6,019 bases of DNA, taken from positions 3,950-9,968 of the forward strand of contig PFAV01000003.1 of the NCBI GenBank assembly GCA_002773545.1. The letters run 5' to 3'. The notes under the pieces were generated by a model. It was not told the DNA's origin, did not search any database, and was given only the letters and a program-made list of their open reading frames with translations. A program made the position numbers and the translations under genes. This document shows, piece by piece, positions 1 to 5,702 of the stretch (the stretch's first letter is position 1; each line of letters begins with the position of its first letter). The stretch is from a bacterium (Candidatus Gribaldobacteria) CG10_big_fil_rev_8_21_14_0_10_41_12 (GTDB lineage Bacteria; Patescibacteriota; Minisyncoccia; Minisyncoccales; CG1-02-41-26).

Positions 1-45
1 AAAAGATAAAATTGCAGCAGGAATAGTTTTGCAACCATCTCATTG
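1..45. other. Short leader, probable end of the upstream gene (rplC expected)
   Basis: In the canonical S10 operon the gene before rplD is rplC, so its 3' end could lie here. The three forward frames close at 7-9 (TAA), 24-26 (TAG) and 59-61 (TGA). None of the short tails resembles a recognisable L3 C-terminus, so I cannot say which frame is used, or whether rplC ends before the window. The TAA at 7-9 would fit the TAA-only stop usage of all thirteen genes that follow, but that is only a weak argument. Confidence 0.3.
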
Positions 46-105
46 GACATTTAGTATTTGACATTTGATTAGTTATTAGACATTAGGATTTAGACATTTA
101 ATTTC
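46..105 (+). repeat. AT-rich imperfect repeat linker before rplD
   Basis: The heptamer GACATTW (W = T or A) occurs at 46, 60, 79 and 93, so the spacings are 14, 19 and 14. Between copies the sequence is AT-rich and partly repeated (TTAG, GATT, ATTAG). The stretch runs up to the rplD ATG and contains no Shine-Dalgarno motif. It looks like a decayed low-complexity tandem array, comparable in position to the cleaner array before rplP. Function is unknown. Confidence 0.6.
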
Positions 106-738
106 ATGAAAGTTGATACATACAACCAACAAGGCGAGAAAACAGGCCAGGCAGAATTGCCCGAGGAGATTTTTGGTGTAAAAATTAATGCGGACTTAAT
201 GCATCAAGTAGTTGTTTCCCAAGCGGCCAATAGAAGGCAGGGCAACGCCCATAGCAAAGACAGGAGCGAGGTAAGCGGTGGCGGCAAAAAACCTTGGCGG
301 CAAAAAGGCACAGGCCGAGCCAGAGCTGGCTCAAGCCGTTCGCCTATTTGGAAAGGCGGCGGGGTAACCTTTGGCCCCACCAACGAAAGGGTCTACAAAA
401 AAGTAATCCTCCAGAAAATGAGGCAAAAAGCTATTTTGATGGCGTTATCGGGCAAAGTTCAAAGCCAGTTTTTGATTTTACTGGACGAATTAAAAATTCC
501 GGCTGTTAAAACAAAAGAGATCAATAAAATATTGCAAAATTTGCCCTGCAAAAAACAAACTGTTTTAATTGCCTCTCCCAGCTACAACACCGAGCTGATT
601 AGGGCGGCTCGCAATATACCCCAAGCAGGCGTGGCAGTGATTAAAGATTTTAACGCTTTGGATTTATTATCTGCTAAATATTTATTGATAACACAGGAGG
701 GGATTGAAGTTTTGCAGAAAACATTCCTTAAAGTGTAA
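106..738 (+). CDS. rplD: 50S ribosomal protein L4 (uL4)
   Basis: L4 binds 23S rRNA domain I early in assembly, and its long loop lines the nascent-peptide exit tunnel near the constriction with L22. The 210-residue product is close to the usual length of about 200. The loop is unmistakable: residues 58-76 carry GGGKKPWRQKGTGRARAGS, followed by SPIWKGGGVTFGP (79-91). Lys67 matches E. coli Lys63, a known macrolide-resistance position, and is wild type here. The C-terminal half (about 100-210) is the globular Rossmann-like part, with a conserved AARN at 167-170. The ATG at 106 gives the expected short N-terminus. It is preceded by a repeat linker and no Shine-Dalgarno. rplW follows after 4 nt, indicating co-transcription. 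In E. coli L4 also represses the S10 operon, but no L4-binding leader can be judged from this window. Confidence 0.98.
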   Translation: MKVDTYNQQGEKTGQAELPEEIFGVKINADLMHQVVVSQAANRRQGNAHSKDRSEVSGGGKKPWRQKGTGRARAGSSRSPIWKGGGVTFGPTNERVYKKVILQKMRQKAILMALSGKVQSQFLILLDELKIPAVKTKEINKILQNLPCKKQTVLIASPSYNTELIRAARNIPQAGVAVIKDFNALDLLSAKYLLITQEGIEVLQKTFLKV

Positions 739-742
739 ATAT

Positions 743-1219
743 ATGTTATTAGACCGTTTCAAAAAAAACGCCCGCAGATTGACCAGCACCAATAAGTTCG
801 CGGGCCGTCATAAGGAAAAAAGCCAGCCCAGCGCTAAGGAGCAGAATATAGAAAAGATTAGAGAAAAGAAAAATAAAGAAGTTGCCCGAACCGCGGTTGT
901 TGAAAGCAAGCCAACTGATAATGGGAAGCGTAAAACCAAATCAGCCTCGTTTGTTTTGCGCTCGCCGCAAATCACTGAAAAAGCGGTTAACCTGCAAAAT
1001 GATAATCAATATGTTTTTAAGGTAACGCCAACAGCCAATAAATCAGAAGTTAAAAAGGCGGTGGAGGGCGTTTATAATGTTGATGTTTTGAAAGTAAGAA
1101 TGATTAATAGCCCCGCCAAGAAAAAGCGCTTAGGCCGCTCTTTGGGCTGGCAGGCTGGTTATAAAAAGGCGATAGTGAGCGTTAGAAAAGGACAAGTTAT
1201 TGAGATATTACCAAGATAA
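743..1219 (+). CDS. rplW: 50S ribosomal protein L23 (uL23) with long basic N-terminal extension
   Basis: L23 sits at the tunnel exit and is the main docking site for trigger factor and SRP. Residues 70-158 are a normal L23 domain: FVLRSPQITEKA at 70-81, the KxEVKKAVEGVYNVDVLKVR helix-strand at about 100-119, and a basic hairpin (KKKRLGRSLGWQAGYKKA, 126-143). Glu79 aligns with E. coli Glu18, the trigger-factor contact. Residues 1-69 are extra: Lys/Arg/Glu-rich, low in hydrophobics and probably disordered, taking the protein to 158 residues against about 95-100 usually. I chose ATG 743, 4 nt after rplD, because all neighbours start that way. A TTG at 704 is in frame and would add 13 residues, but it overlaps rplD. 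The extension is long with either start. rplB follows after 5 nt. Confidence 0.95.
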   Translation: MLLDRFKKNARRLTSTNKFAGRHKEKSQPSAKEQNIEKIREKKNKEVARTAVVESKPTDNGKRKTKSASFVLRSPQITEKAVNLQNDNQYVFKVTPTANKSEVKKAVEGVYNVDVLKVRMINSPAKKKRLGRSLGWQAGYKKAIVSVRKGQVIEILPR

Positions 1220-1224
1220 TTTAT

Positions 1225-2022
1225 ATGCCAGCCATAAAAGAAAAAATTATTACCAAGAGCGAGCCCGAAAAGGGTCTTGTTAGGATATTAAAAAGTCAGG
1301 CCGGCCGCAACAATACCGGCCGTATTACCATGCGCCATCAAGGGGGCGGGGTAAAAAAGTTTTACCGTTTAGTAGATTTTGGCCAGCCAGATTTGGGTGA
1401 ATCAGGCGGGCTGGTTATAGCTATTGAATACGACCCCAACCGCACTTGTTTTATTGCTTTGATTGAAGACGCTACTGGCAAGAAAAGATATATTTTATGC
1501 CCCGAGGGGTTGAAAGTTGGCGCTAAAGTTGCATATAATGAAACAGCTATTTTTGAAACAGGCAATCGCTTGAAATTAAAGAATGTTCAGGTAGGTTCCT
1601 CGGTTTATAATATAGAGTTGGTGCCGGGGAATGGAGGCGTGTTGTGCCGCTCGGCTGGTTCATCGGCGCAAGTGATGGCTCGAGATGAAAAATATGTTAA
1701 TCTAAAAATGCCCTCGGGAGAGGTGCGCAAGGTGCTGGGCGAGTGTTTTGTTTCGGCGGGTTCTTTATCTAATGCTGAACATCGTTTTCATAATATAGGC
1801 AGCGCTGGAGCGGCTCGGCGCAAAGGTGTTCGACCCAGCACTAGAGGTTCAGCTATGAATGCTTGCGATCATCCTCATGGCGGGGGCAAAAATAAACAGC
1901 CCATTGGCCGTCATCCGCGAACCGCTTGGGGTAAACCGGCCCTGGGCGTTAAAACCAGAAAGCATAAATGGACAGACCAATTGATCTTGCAAAGAAGAAT
2001 TAAAAAACCGAGAAAGAAATAA
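1225..2022 (+). CDS. rplB: 50S ribosomal protein L2 (uL2)
   Basis: L2 is one of the most conserved large-subunit proteins. It is needed for subunit association and for shaping the peptidyl-transferase region. The 265-residue product is slightly shorter than the usual 273-276, mainly because the N-terminus before [16 protein letters not shown] (27-42) is about ten residues short. The OB-fold section ([13 protein letters not shown], 68-80) and SH3-like section ([16 protein letters not shown], 123-138) are in order. The C-terminal rRNA-contact region keeps [21 protein letters not shown] (201-221), including the DHPHGGG histidine motif linked to peptidyl-transferase activity, and ends in a basic tail (RRIKKPRKK). 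The ATG lies 5 nt after the rplW stop, with no Shine-Dalgarno. rpsS follows after 4 nt. Confidence 0.98.
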   Translation: MPAIKEKIITKSEPEKGLVRILKSQAGRNNTGRITMRHQGGGVKKFYRLVDFGQPDLGESGGLVIAIEYDPNRTCFIALIEDATGKKRYILCPEGLKVGAKVAYNETAIFETGNRLKLKNVQVGSSVYNIELVPGNGGVLCRSAGSSAQVMARDEKYVNLKMPSGEVRKVLGECFVSAGSLSNAEHRFHNIGSAGAARRKGVRPSTRGSAMNACDHPHGGGKNKQPIGRHPRTAWGKPALGVKTRKHKWTDQLILQRRIKKPRKK

Positions 2023-2026
2023 AACT

Positions 2027-2389
2027 ATGAGCAGAAGTTCAAAAAAAGGCCCCTATGTAGACGAAAAGCTTTTGAAAAAGGTTTCTCGTTTGAATAAGGG
2101 CGAAAAAATAATTATTAAGACCTGGGCTAGGCGAGCTTCTATCACGCCGGAGATGGTTGGTTTTTCGTTTGGGGTTCATAATGGCAAAGAGCATATTCCG
2201 GTGTTCGTTATTGAGGAAATGGTTGGACATAAGCTGGGTGAGTTTTCCGCGTCAACCAAATTTATCAGGCATGGCGGCAAGTTGCAGAAAGAGCAAGAAG
2301 CCAAAGTTCAAGAAAGAGAAAAGGCCGCTGCTACTGCTATTACTGCCGCCAAGCCAACAGCTAAGCCAGCGTCCAAGCCAGGTAAATAA
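2027..2389 (+). CDS. rpsS: 30S ribosomal protein S19 (uS19) with Ala/Lys/Pro-rich C-terminal tail
   Basis: S19 binds 16S rRNA in the 30S head with S13 and contributes to the head-central protuberance bridge. Residues 1-85 are a textbook S19: [18 protein letters not shown] at the start, [22 protein letters not shown] (32-53), then [19 protein letters not shown] (56-74) and the FIRHGG end (79-84). Bacterial S19 is normally about 92 residues. This one is 120, because residues 86-120 form an added tail. The tail is first a charged Gln/Glu/Lys stretch (86-99), then an Ala/Thr stretch and a Lys-Pro-rich end ([12 protein letters not shown]) resembling a histone-H1-type tail. Start ATG is 4 nt after rplB, and rplV begins 8 nt after the TAA stop. 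The reading frame and base composition continue smoothly into the tail, so it does not look like a frameshift. Confidence 0.97.
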   Translation: MSRSSKKGPYVDEKLLKKVSRLNKGEKIIIKTWARRASITPEMVGFSFGVHNGKEHIPVFVIEEMVGHKLGEFSASTKFIRHGGKLQKEQEAKVQEREKAAATAITAAKPTAKPASKPGK

Positions 2390-2397
2390 ACTTTTAT

Positions 2398-2733
2398 ATG
2401 TTAATCAAGGCCTCCTTAAATTATTTGCACATCGCGCCCCGCAAAATGCGTTTATTAGTTGATGCGGTGCGAGGCAAAAGAGCTGTTTGGGCTAGGGATT
2501 TTTTGAATTTTCGCATTAAGAAAGGCGCCTTGCCTTTGAAAAAGCTCTTGGATTCGGCTTTGGCCAATAGCAAAAATAATTTTAATCTTAAAGAAGAAGA
2601 GATGTTTATTAAAGAAATCAAGGTTGATGAGGGCCCAAAAATGAAACGTTGGCGAGCTAGGTCCAAGGGTCGAGCTATGCCCATTCAAAAGAAAACTTCT
2701 CATGTTACTATCCTTTTGGAAGATAAAAAATAA
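2398..2733 (+). CDS. rplV: 50S ribosomal protein L22 (uL22)
   Basis: L22 contacts all 23S rRNA domains, and its beta-hairpin lines the exit tunnel opposite L4. The 111-residue product has the usual length. Conserved parts are the N-terminal YLHIAPRKMRLLVDAVRGK (9-27), the helix with LLDSALANSKNN (50-61), and KVDEGPKMKRWRARSKGRA (75-93) followed by KKTSHVTILL (98-107). The MKR triplet (82-84), whose deletion gives macrolide resistance in E. coli, is intact. ATG 2398 gives the expected N-terminus and is 8 nt after rpsS, in the context TTTATATG with no Shine-Dalgarno. rpsC begins 3 nt downstream, indicating tight co-expression. Confidence 0.97.
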   Translation: MLIKASLNYLHIAPRKMRLLVDAVRGKRAVWARDFLNFRIKKGALPLKKLLDSALANSKNNFNLKEEEMFIKEIKVDEGPKMKRWRARSKGRAMPIQKKTSHVTILLEDKK

Positions 2734-2736
2734 TAT

Positions 2737-3396
2737 ATGTCGCATAAGGTTCACCCTAAAATCTTAAAAATAAGAGAAATCAAGGACTGGTTGTCCCGAG
2801 GTTTTTATGAAAAAAATTTCCGGCAAAATTTACAAGAGGATTACTTGTTAAGGACTTTTCTTGGTAAAAAACTTAGCCAGGCCTCGGTGGAAAGCTTAGA
2901 GATAGAAAGGGGTCGCTCTACCTTAAAGATTATTATTAAAACAGCCCGTCCGGCTTTAGTGATTGGCCGAGGAGGGCAAGAAGTAGAAAAATTAAAGCAA
3001 GGTCTTGATAAAATTTTATACGATATTAGACCAGCCAGCCATTCGCAAGAGAGATTGGCTATCAAGATTGAAATTTTGGAGGTAAGAAATCCTTGGGATT
3101 CAGCTCCTTTGGTAGGACAATGGATGGCTGGGCAAATTGAAAAAAGGGTGCCGTTTAGAAGGGTGATGAAGATGGCTTTGGGCAAGCTCAAAGAGCAAAA
3201 AGGTGTTCAGGGAGCAAGATTAGAAGTGTCTGGCCGCTTGAATGGCGCTGAAATTTCCCGCACTGAATGGCTGTTAGAAGGCAAGATGCCCCGACAAAAT
3301 TTGCGAGCGATTATTGATTATTCCTTGCAGGAAGCCAGATGCGCCTATGGCACTATTGGCATAAAGGTGTGGATTTATAGAGGAGAGAAATTTTAA
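2737..3396 (+). CDS. rpsC: 30S ribosomal protein S3 (uS3)
   Basis: S3 forms part of the mRNA entry channel with S4 and S5 and contributes to ribosomal helicase activity. The 219-residue product is of normal size. It begins with MSHKVHP, the family's (G/S)xKVHP start. A type II KH domain lies at about 40-118, with its GxxG loop in VIGRGGQEVEKL (75-86). The basic patch FRRVMKMAL (140-148) matches the E. coli FRRAMKRA segment that carries the helicase residues. The C-terminal S3 domain has GRLNGAEISRTEW (166-178), EGKMP and a closing YGTIGIKVWIYRGE (204-217). Start is 3 nt after rplV. The TAA stop at 3394-3396 abuts a 12-unit octamer array that separates this gene from rplP. Confidence 0.98.
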   Translation: MSHKVHPKILKIREIKDWLSRGFYEKNFRQNLQEDYLLRTFLGKKLSQASVESLEIERGRSTLKIIIKTARPALVIGRGGQEVEKLKQGLDKILYDIRPASHSQERLAIKIEILEVRNPWDSAPLVGQWMAGQIEKRVPFRRVMKMALGKLKEQKGVQGARLEVSGRLNGAEISRTEWLLEGKMPRQNLRAIIDYSLQEARCAYGTIGIKVWIYRGEKF

Positions 3397-3397
3397 G

Positions 3398-3493
3398 TCA
3401 CTTAATGACTTAATCACTTAATCACTTAATGACTTAATGACTTAATGACTTAATCACTTAATGACTTAATCACTTAATGACTTAATCACTTAT
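3398..3493 (+). repeat. Tandem array of twelve 8-bp units between rpsC and rplP
   Basis: The unit is TSACTTAA (S = C or G). Twelve copies start every 8 bp from 3398 to 3486. The first eleven are perfect and the last ends in T (TCACTTAT). Position 2 alternates in the order C G C C G G G C G C G C. The array begins 1 nt after the rpsC stop and ends 2 nt before the rplP ATG, so it fills the gap. The period of 8 puts TAA in every forward frame and stops in every reverse frame, so it is not coding. The unit has little self-complementarity, so the transcript should be unstructured here. Each G unit creates the minimal ORF ATG-ACT-TAA. Confidence 0.97.
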
Positions 3494-3495
3494 TC

Positions 3496-3906
3496 ATGTT
3501 GCAGCCCAAGAAAATGAAACATAGAAAATGGCACAAGGGCCGCTCCAAAGGGGTGGCCAGAAGAGGCGTTGAGTTGTCTTTTGGCAGTTTTGGCTTAAAA
3601 GCGCTGGAAACGAAATGGATTACAGCTAACCAACTTGAGGCCTGCAAAAAAGCCATGGCTCGTTTGTTAAAAAAGAAAGGCAAACTGTGGCTGAAAATTT
3701 TTCCCTACAAACCCATTACGGCCAAAGGTAGCGAGGTGCCCATGGGCGGAGGCAAGGGTAGCGTGTCGCATTATGTTTTTCCTATTACCCCGGGCAGAAT
3801 TATTTTTGAATTAGACGGCGTTGATGAAGAAATGGCCAGAGCGGTTTTCAAGAAAGCGGCTGATAAATTGCCCATCAAAACAAGATTCATCAAAAAAGAA
3901 GATTAA
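3496..3906 (+). CDS. rplP: 50S ribosomal protein L16 (uL16)
   Basis: L16 sits by the 50S A site and the elbow of A-site tRNA, and its late joining completes the peptidyl-transferase centre. The product has 136 residues, the same as E. coli L16. It begins MLQPKKMKHRKWHKGRSKG and continues with SFGSFGLKAL (28-37), the ITANQLEACKKAMAR segment (42-56), KLWLKIFPYKPIT (63-75), and a C-terminal AADKLPIKTRF (121-131). The loop at 79-88 reads SEVPMGGGKG. It aligns without gaps to the E. coli loop whose Arg81 is hydroxylated by YcfD/RoxA, and Pro82 replaces that Arg. ATG 3496 gives the canonical start. It lies 2 nt after the octamer array, 99 nt from the rpsC stop, without a Shine-Dalgarno. rpmC follows after 2 nt. 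Confidence 0.98.
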   Translation: MLQPKKMKHRKWHKGRSKGVARRGVELSFGSFGLKALETKWITANQLEACKKAMARLLKKKGKLWLKIFPYKPITAKGSEVPMGGGKGSVSHYVFPITPGRIIFELDGVDEEMARAVFKKAADKLPIKTRFIKKED

Positions 3907-3908
3907 TT

Positions 3909-4103
3909 ATGAAACGACAAGATAAAATTAAAGATTTCAAACGATTAGACAAAGCTGGTCTGACTGACTTAATATTGGTTAAAAAAGAAAGAATGCGCCA
4001 ATTAAGGTTTGATTTGGCCACGGGCAAAGTTAAAAATGTTAGAGAGATTCGCGAGAACCGCCGCGACGTTGCTTTGTTAAACACTTTGTTGAAAAAAATA
4101 TAA
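3909..4103 (+). CDS. rpmC: 50S ribosomal protein L29 (uL29)
   Basis: L29 is a small two-helix protein beside L23 at the tunnel exit, where nascent-chain factors dock. The 64-residue product has the normal length and composition: an N-terminal helix with LTDLILVKKERMRQLRFDLATGKV (18-41), then the family signature REIRENRRDVALLNTLLKK (45-63). The ATG follows the rplP stop by 2 nt and the rpsQ ATG comes 3 nt after its TAA, so the three genes are probably translationally coupled. No unusual residues are seen. Confidence 0.96.
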   Translation: MKRQDKIKDFKRLDKAGLTDLILVKKERMRQLRFDLATGKVKNVREIRENRRDVALLNTLLKKI

Positions 4104-4106
4104 AAT

Positions 4107-4346
4107 ATGAAGAAGAAATTAAAAGGCGCAATTATTTCCGACAAAATGAAAAATACCGCGGTGGTTAAAGTTGACCGCTTGGTGGCTCATCCTAAATATC
4201 ACAAGAGATTTAAGGTGTCTAAGAAATATAAAGCGCACACCGAGGGAGATAATTTTAAGGTGGGAGATGTGGTCATAATTGAGGCTTGCCGCCCGATGAG
4301 CAAGGATAAAAAGTTTAGAATAGTGGAAAAAATTGTTTCTAATTAA
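4107..4346 (+). CDS. rpsQ: 30S ribosomal protein S17 (uS17)
   Basis: S17 is a primary 16S rRNA binder that helps fold the 5' domain. The product has 79 residues, against 80-85 typically. The OB fold is visible from KLKGAIISDKMKNTAVVKVDRLVAHPKYHK (4-33) through KVSKKYKAHTEGDNFKVGDVVIIEACRPMSKDKKFRIVE (36-74). The stretch ending RPMSKDKKFRIVE is the family signature (RPLSKxKxWxLxE in many bacteria). Spacing is 3 nt from rpmC and 5 nt to rplN. The upstream context is A/T only, with no Shine-Dalgarno. Confidence 0.97.
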   Translation: MKKKLKGAIISDKMKNTAVVKVDRLVAHPKYHKRFKVSKKYKAHTEGDNFKVGDVVIIEACRPMSKDKKFRIVEKIVSN

Positions 4347-4351
4347 CCGGT

Positions 4352-4720
4352 ATGATTCAGACAAAAACAAAATTAAATGTGGCTGACAATACTGGCGCCA
4401 AAATGGTGCAGTGTATTGGTGTTCCGGGCGGCACCAGAAAGCGCTACGCTCATTTAGGCCAAATTATCAGGGTGGTGGTTAAAGTGGCCGCTCCTAGAAG
4501 AGAAGTTAAAAAGCATCAGGTTTTGAAGGCAGTGATAGTGCGTCAGCACAAGCCGTTCCGCCGAGCTGATGGTTCATTTTTGATTTTTGACGATAACGCT
4601 TGCTGTCTATTAAACGACAACAACCTCCCCAAGGGCAATCGTATTTTGGGGCCGGTGCCCAGAGAATTGAAAGAAATGGGTTTTGAGACCATCATCACTA
4701 TGGCTAAGGATGTGATTTAA
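4352..4720 (+). CDS. rplN: 50S ribosomal protein L14 (uL14)
   Basis: L14 forms inter-subunit bridges and is the docking site of the silencing factor RsfS. The 122-residue product has the canonical length. It starts MIQTKTKLNVADNTGAK, which fixes the ATG at 4352, and has the beta-barrel GQIIRVVVKVAAPRREVKKHQVLKAVIVR (36-64). The signature RRADGSFLIFDDNACCLLND (70-89) and ILGPVPRELK (98-107) follow. In E. coli this is the first gene of the spc operon. Here it starts 5 nt after rpsQ with no visible promoter in the gap, so S10 and spc are probably one transcription unit. rplX begins 9 nt downstream. Confidence 0.98.
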   Translation: MIQTKTKLNVADNTGAKMVQCIGVPGGTRKRYAHLGQIIRVVVKVAAPRREVKKHQVLKAVIVRQHKPFRRADGSFLIFDDNACCLLNDNNLPKGNRILGPVPRELKEMGFETIITMAKDVI

Positions 4721-4729
4721 GCAAAAAAT

Positions 4730-5035
4730 ATGCGTATTAAAAAAGGCGATCAGGTTTTAATAATAAAAGGCAAGGATAAGAAAAAGAAAGGCAAGGTGGC
4801 CAGAACTTTTTCCGAAAGCAATAAAGTTTTATTGGAGGGCTTGAATTTGAAAAAAACGCATAAACGGGGAAGAAAAGAAGGCGAGAAAGGCCAGGTAGTG
4901 GAAATAGCCACGCCCTTGGCAGTGGCCTCGGTGATGTTTATTTGTCCGAAGTGCGGCCAGCCAGCTAGATTAGGTTATTTAATCAAAGAACAGAGCAAAA
5001 GCCGAGTTTGTAAAAAGTGCGGAGCAGAGGTTTAA
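4730..5035 (+). CDS. rplX: 50S ribosomal protein L24 (uL24), four-cysteine form
   Basis: L24 is an assembly initiator that binds the 5' end of 23S rRNA and lies near the tunnel exit. The 101-residue product has the KOW motif at the N-terminus (MRIKKGDQVLIIKGKDKKKKGKV, 1-23) and a basic middle (NLKKTHKRGRK, 39-49). Its C-terminus carries two CxxC pairs: Cys72/Cys75 in CPKCGQ and Cys94/Cys97 in CKKCGA. This four-cysteine arrangement is common in bacterial L24 and suggests a zinc ribbon, but metal binding is inferred. The ATG is 9 nt after rplN and rplE follows after 12 nt, the longest gap within the tight runs. Confidence 0.97.
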   Translation: MRIKKGDQVLIIKGKDKKKKGKVARTFSESNKVLLEGLNLKKTHKRGRKEGEKGQVVEIATPLAVASVMFICPKCGQPARLGYLIKEQSKSRVCKKCGAEV

Positions 5036-5047
5036 TCTTGAAAAGAT

Positions 5048-5602
5048 ATGACATTACAAGAGCGATACAATAAAATAGCGGTTCCTGAAATGATGAAACT
5101 GTTTGGTTATAAAAGCCGAATGGCTGTGCCTCGCCTTGATAAAGTGGTGGTTAATAGCGGCTTTGGTAAAGCAGTGGCGACCAAGGGATCGGGCGAAAGA
5201 GAAACAATTGAAAAGTATATTAGCGATAACTTAGCTGTTATTACTGGGCAAAAGCCAGCCCTAAGGCAGGCCAAAAAATCAATTGCTAATTTTAAGTTGA
5301 GAGAGGGTATTAATGTTGGGGCAGTGGCTACCTTGAGAGGCCAAAGGATGAACGACTTTTTAGAAAAATTGATTGATTTGGTTTTGCCCAGAAAGAGAGA
5401 TTTCCGCGGCTTATCCACAGCTTCTATTTCCAGAACCGGCGAATTGTCGCTTGGCTTTAGAGAGCACATTCTTTTTCCAGAAGTGAAAATTGAAAAAGAG
5501 AAAGGCATTTTTGGCTTGCAGGTGGTGATTGCCACTACCGCTCATACCAAAGATGAGGCCTTGGAGCTTTTTAGGTTATTAGGGTTTCCGTTTGAAAGGT
5601 AA
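5048..5602 (+). CDS. rplE: 50S ribosomal protein L5 (uL5)
   Basis: L5 binds 5S rRNA with L18 in the central protuberance and contacts P-site tRNA. The product has 184 residues, against about 179 usually. Conserved parts are LQERYNKIAVPEMMKLFGYKS (3-23), PRLDKVVVNSGFG (28-40), the LAVITGQKPALRQAKKSIANFKLREG stretch (62-87), RGQRMNDFLEKLIDLVLPRKRDFRG (97-121), and the ending LGFREHILFPEV (135-146) with LFRLLGFPF (174-182). The ATG at 5048 gives the expected N-terminus. The upstream GAAAAG is only a poor Shine-Dalgarno match. The last G of the penultimate base pair onward (GGTAA, 5598-5602, last codon plus stop) is already part of an inverted and direct repeat that fills the spacer to rpsN. Confidence 0.98.
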   Translation: MTLQERYNKIAVPEMMKLFGYKSRMAVPRLDKVVVNSGFGKAVATKGSGERETIEKYISDNLAVITGQKPALRQAKKSIANFKLREGINVGAVATLRGQRMNDFLEKLIDLVLPRKRDFRGLSTASISRTGELSLGFREHILFPEVKIEKEKGIFGLQVVIATTAHTKDEALELFRLLGFPFER

Positions 5603-5659
5603 ATTCCGCCCCGCGAGAACGAGCCGTAGGCGAAGTTTAAGCGGTTGGCGGAATTTACC
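5598..5659. repeat. Inverted repeat H1 (copy 1), palindromic repeat element overlapping the rplE stop
   Basis: A perfect 13-bp inverted repeat pairs GGTAAATTCCGCC (5598-5610) with GGCGGAATTTACC (5647-5659). The stem continues as CCGC (5611-5614) with GCGG (5641-5644) across a 2-nt TT bulge, and the 26-nt apical part contains a small GCC-GTA-GGC hairpin (5623-5631). The left arm contains the rplE stop codon. A copy identical over at least 72 bp starts at 5948. No uridine run follows, so a standard intrinsic terminator is unlikely. It resembles a REP- or MITE-like palindromic unit in architecture. Its family is not identified. Confidence 0.9.
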
Positions 5660-5702
5660 CCGTGAAGTAGCCCGCCAAGGGCGGGCGTCTGCTTCACGGG
5701 GT
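5657..5702. repeat. Inverted repeat H2, GC-rich hairpin
   Basis: An 11-bp outer stem pairs ACCCCGTGAAG (5657-5667) with CTTCACGGGGT (5692-5702). It continues through a G-T and an A-T pair and a 3-nt bulge (5687-5689). A 7-bp GC stem follows, GCCCGCC (5670-5676) with GGCGGGC (5680-5686), closed by an AAG loop. Its first three bases overlap the right arm of H1, so the outermost pairs of the two hairpins compete. No T-run follows, so it is not a classic terminator. A strong mid-operon RNA hairpin could protect upstream mRNA from 3' exonucleases, as REP hairpins do in E. coli mal mRNA, but this is inference. Confidence 0.9.

Noticed and set aside
29..86. Promoter-like pairs before rplD: TTGCAA (29-34) with TAGTAT (52-57), and a perfect -35 TTGACA (58-63) with CATTAG (81-86)
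   Set aside because: The first pair matches only 4/6 and 4/6. The second has a good -35 but only a 3/6 -10. The region is an AT-rich repeat where such matches are expected, and a promoter between rplC and rplD is not usual.
704..742. TTG at 704 as an earlier rplW start, with AGGAGGGG at 695-702 just upstream
   Set aside because: The purine run is only about 1-3 nt from the TTG, too close for normal Shine-Dalgarno use, and it encodes part of the L4 C-terminus. No other gene in the window uses TTG or overlaps its neighbour. ATG 743 fits the packing pattern.
1300..1323. GGCCGGCC and nearby CCGGCCG repeats in rplB
   Set aside because: They encode the conserved GRNNTGR segment of L2 and follow from its Gly/Arg codons; there is no sign of a separate function.
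3398..3493. Octamer array as a CRISPR array or phase-variation tract in a coding gene
   Set aside because: Units of 8 bp without unique spacers are not CRISPR, and stops in all frames exclude coding use.
5036..5047. S8-type translational repressor site at the rplX-rplE junction, as in E. coli spc mRNA
   Set aside because: The 12-nt gap shows no recognisable helix with the conserved bulges around the rplE start; I could not support one.
5657..5702. H2 as an intrinsic terminator
   Set aside because: The hairpin is strong, but the sequence after it (GTAAGAACTTG) has no T-run, and it lies within an operon whose next gene, rpsN, is in the same orientation.
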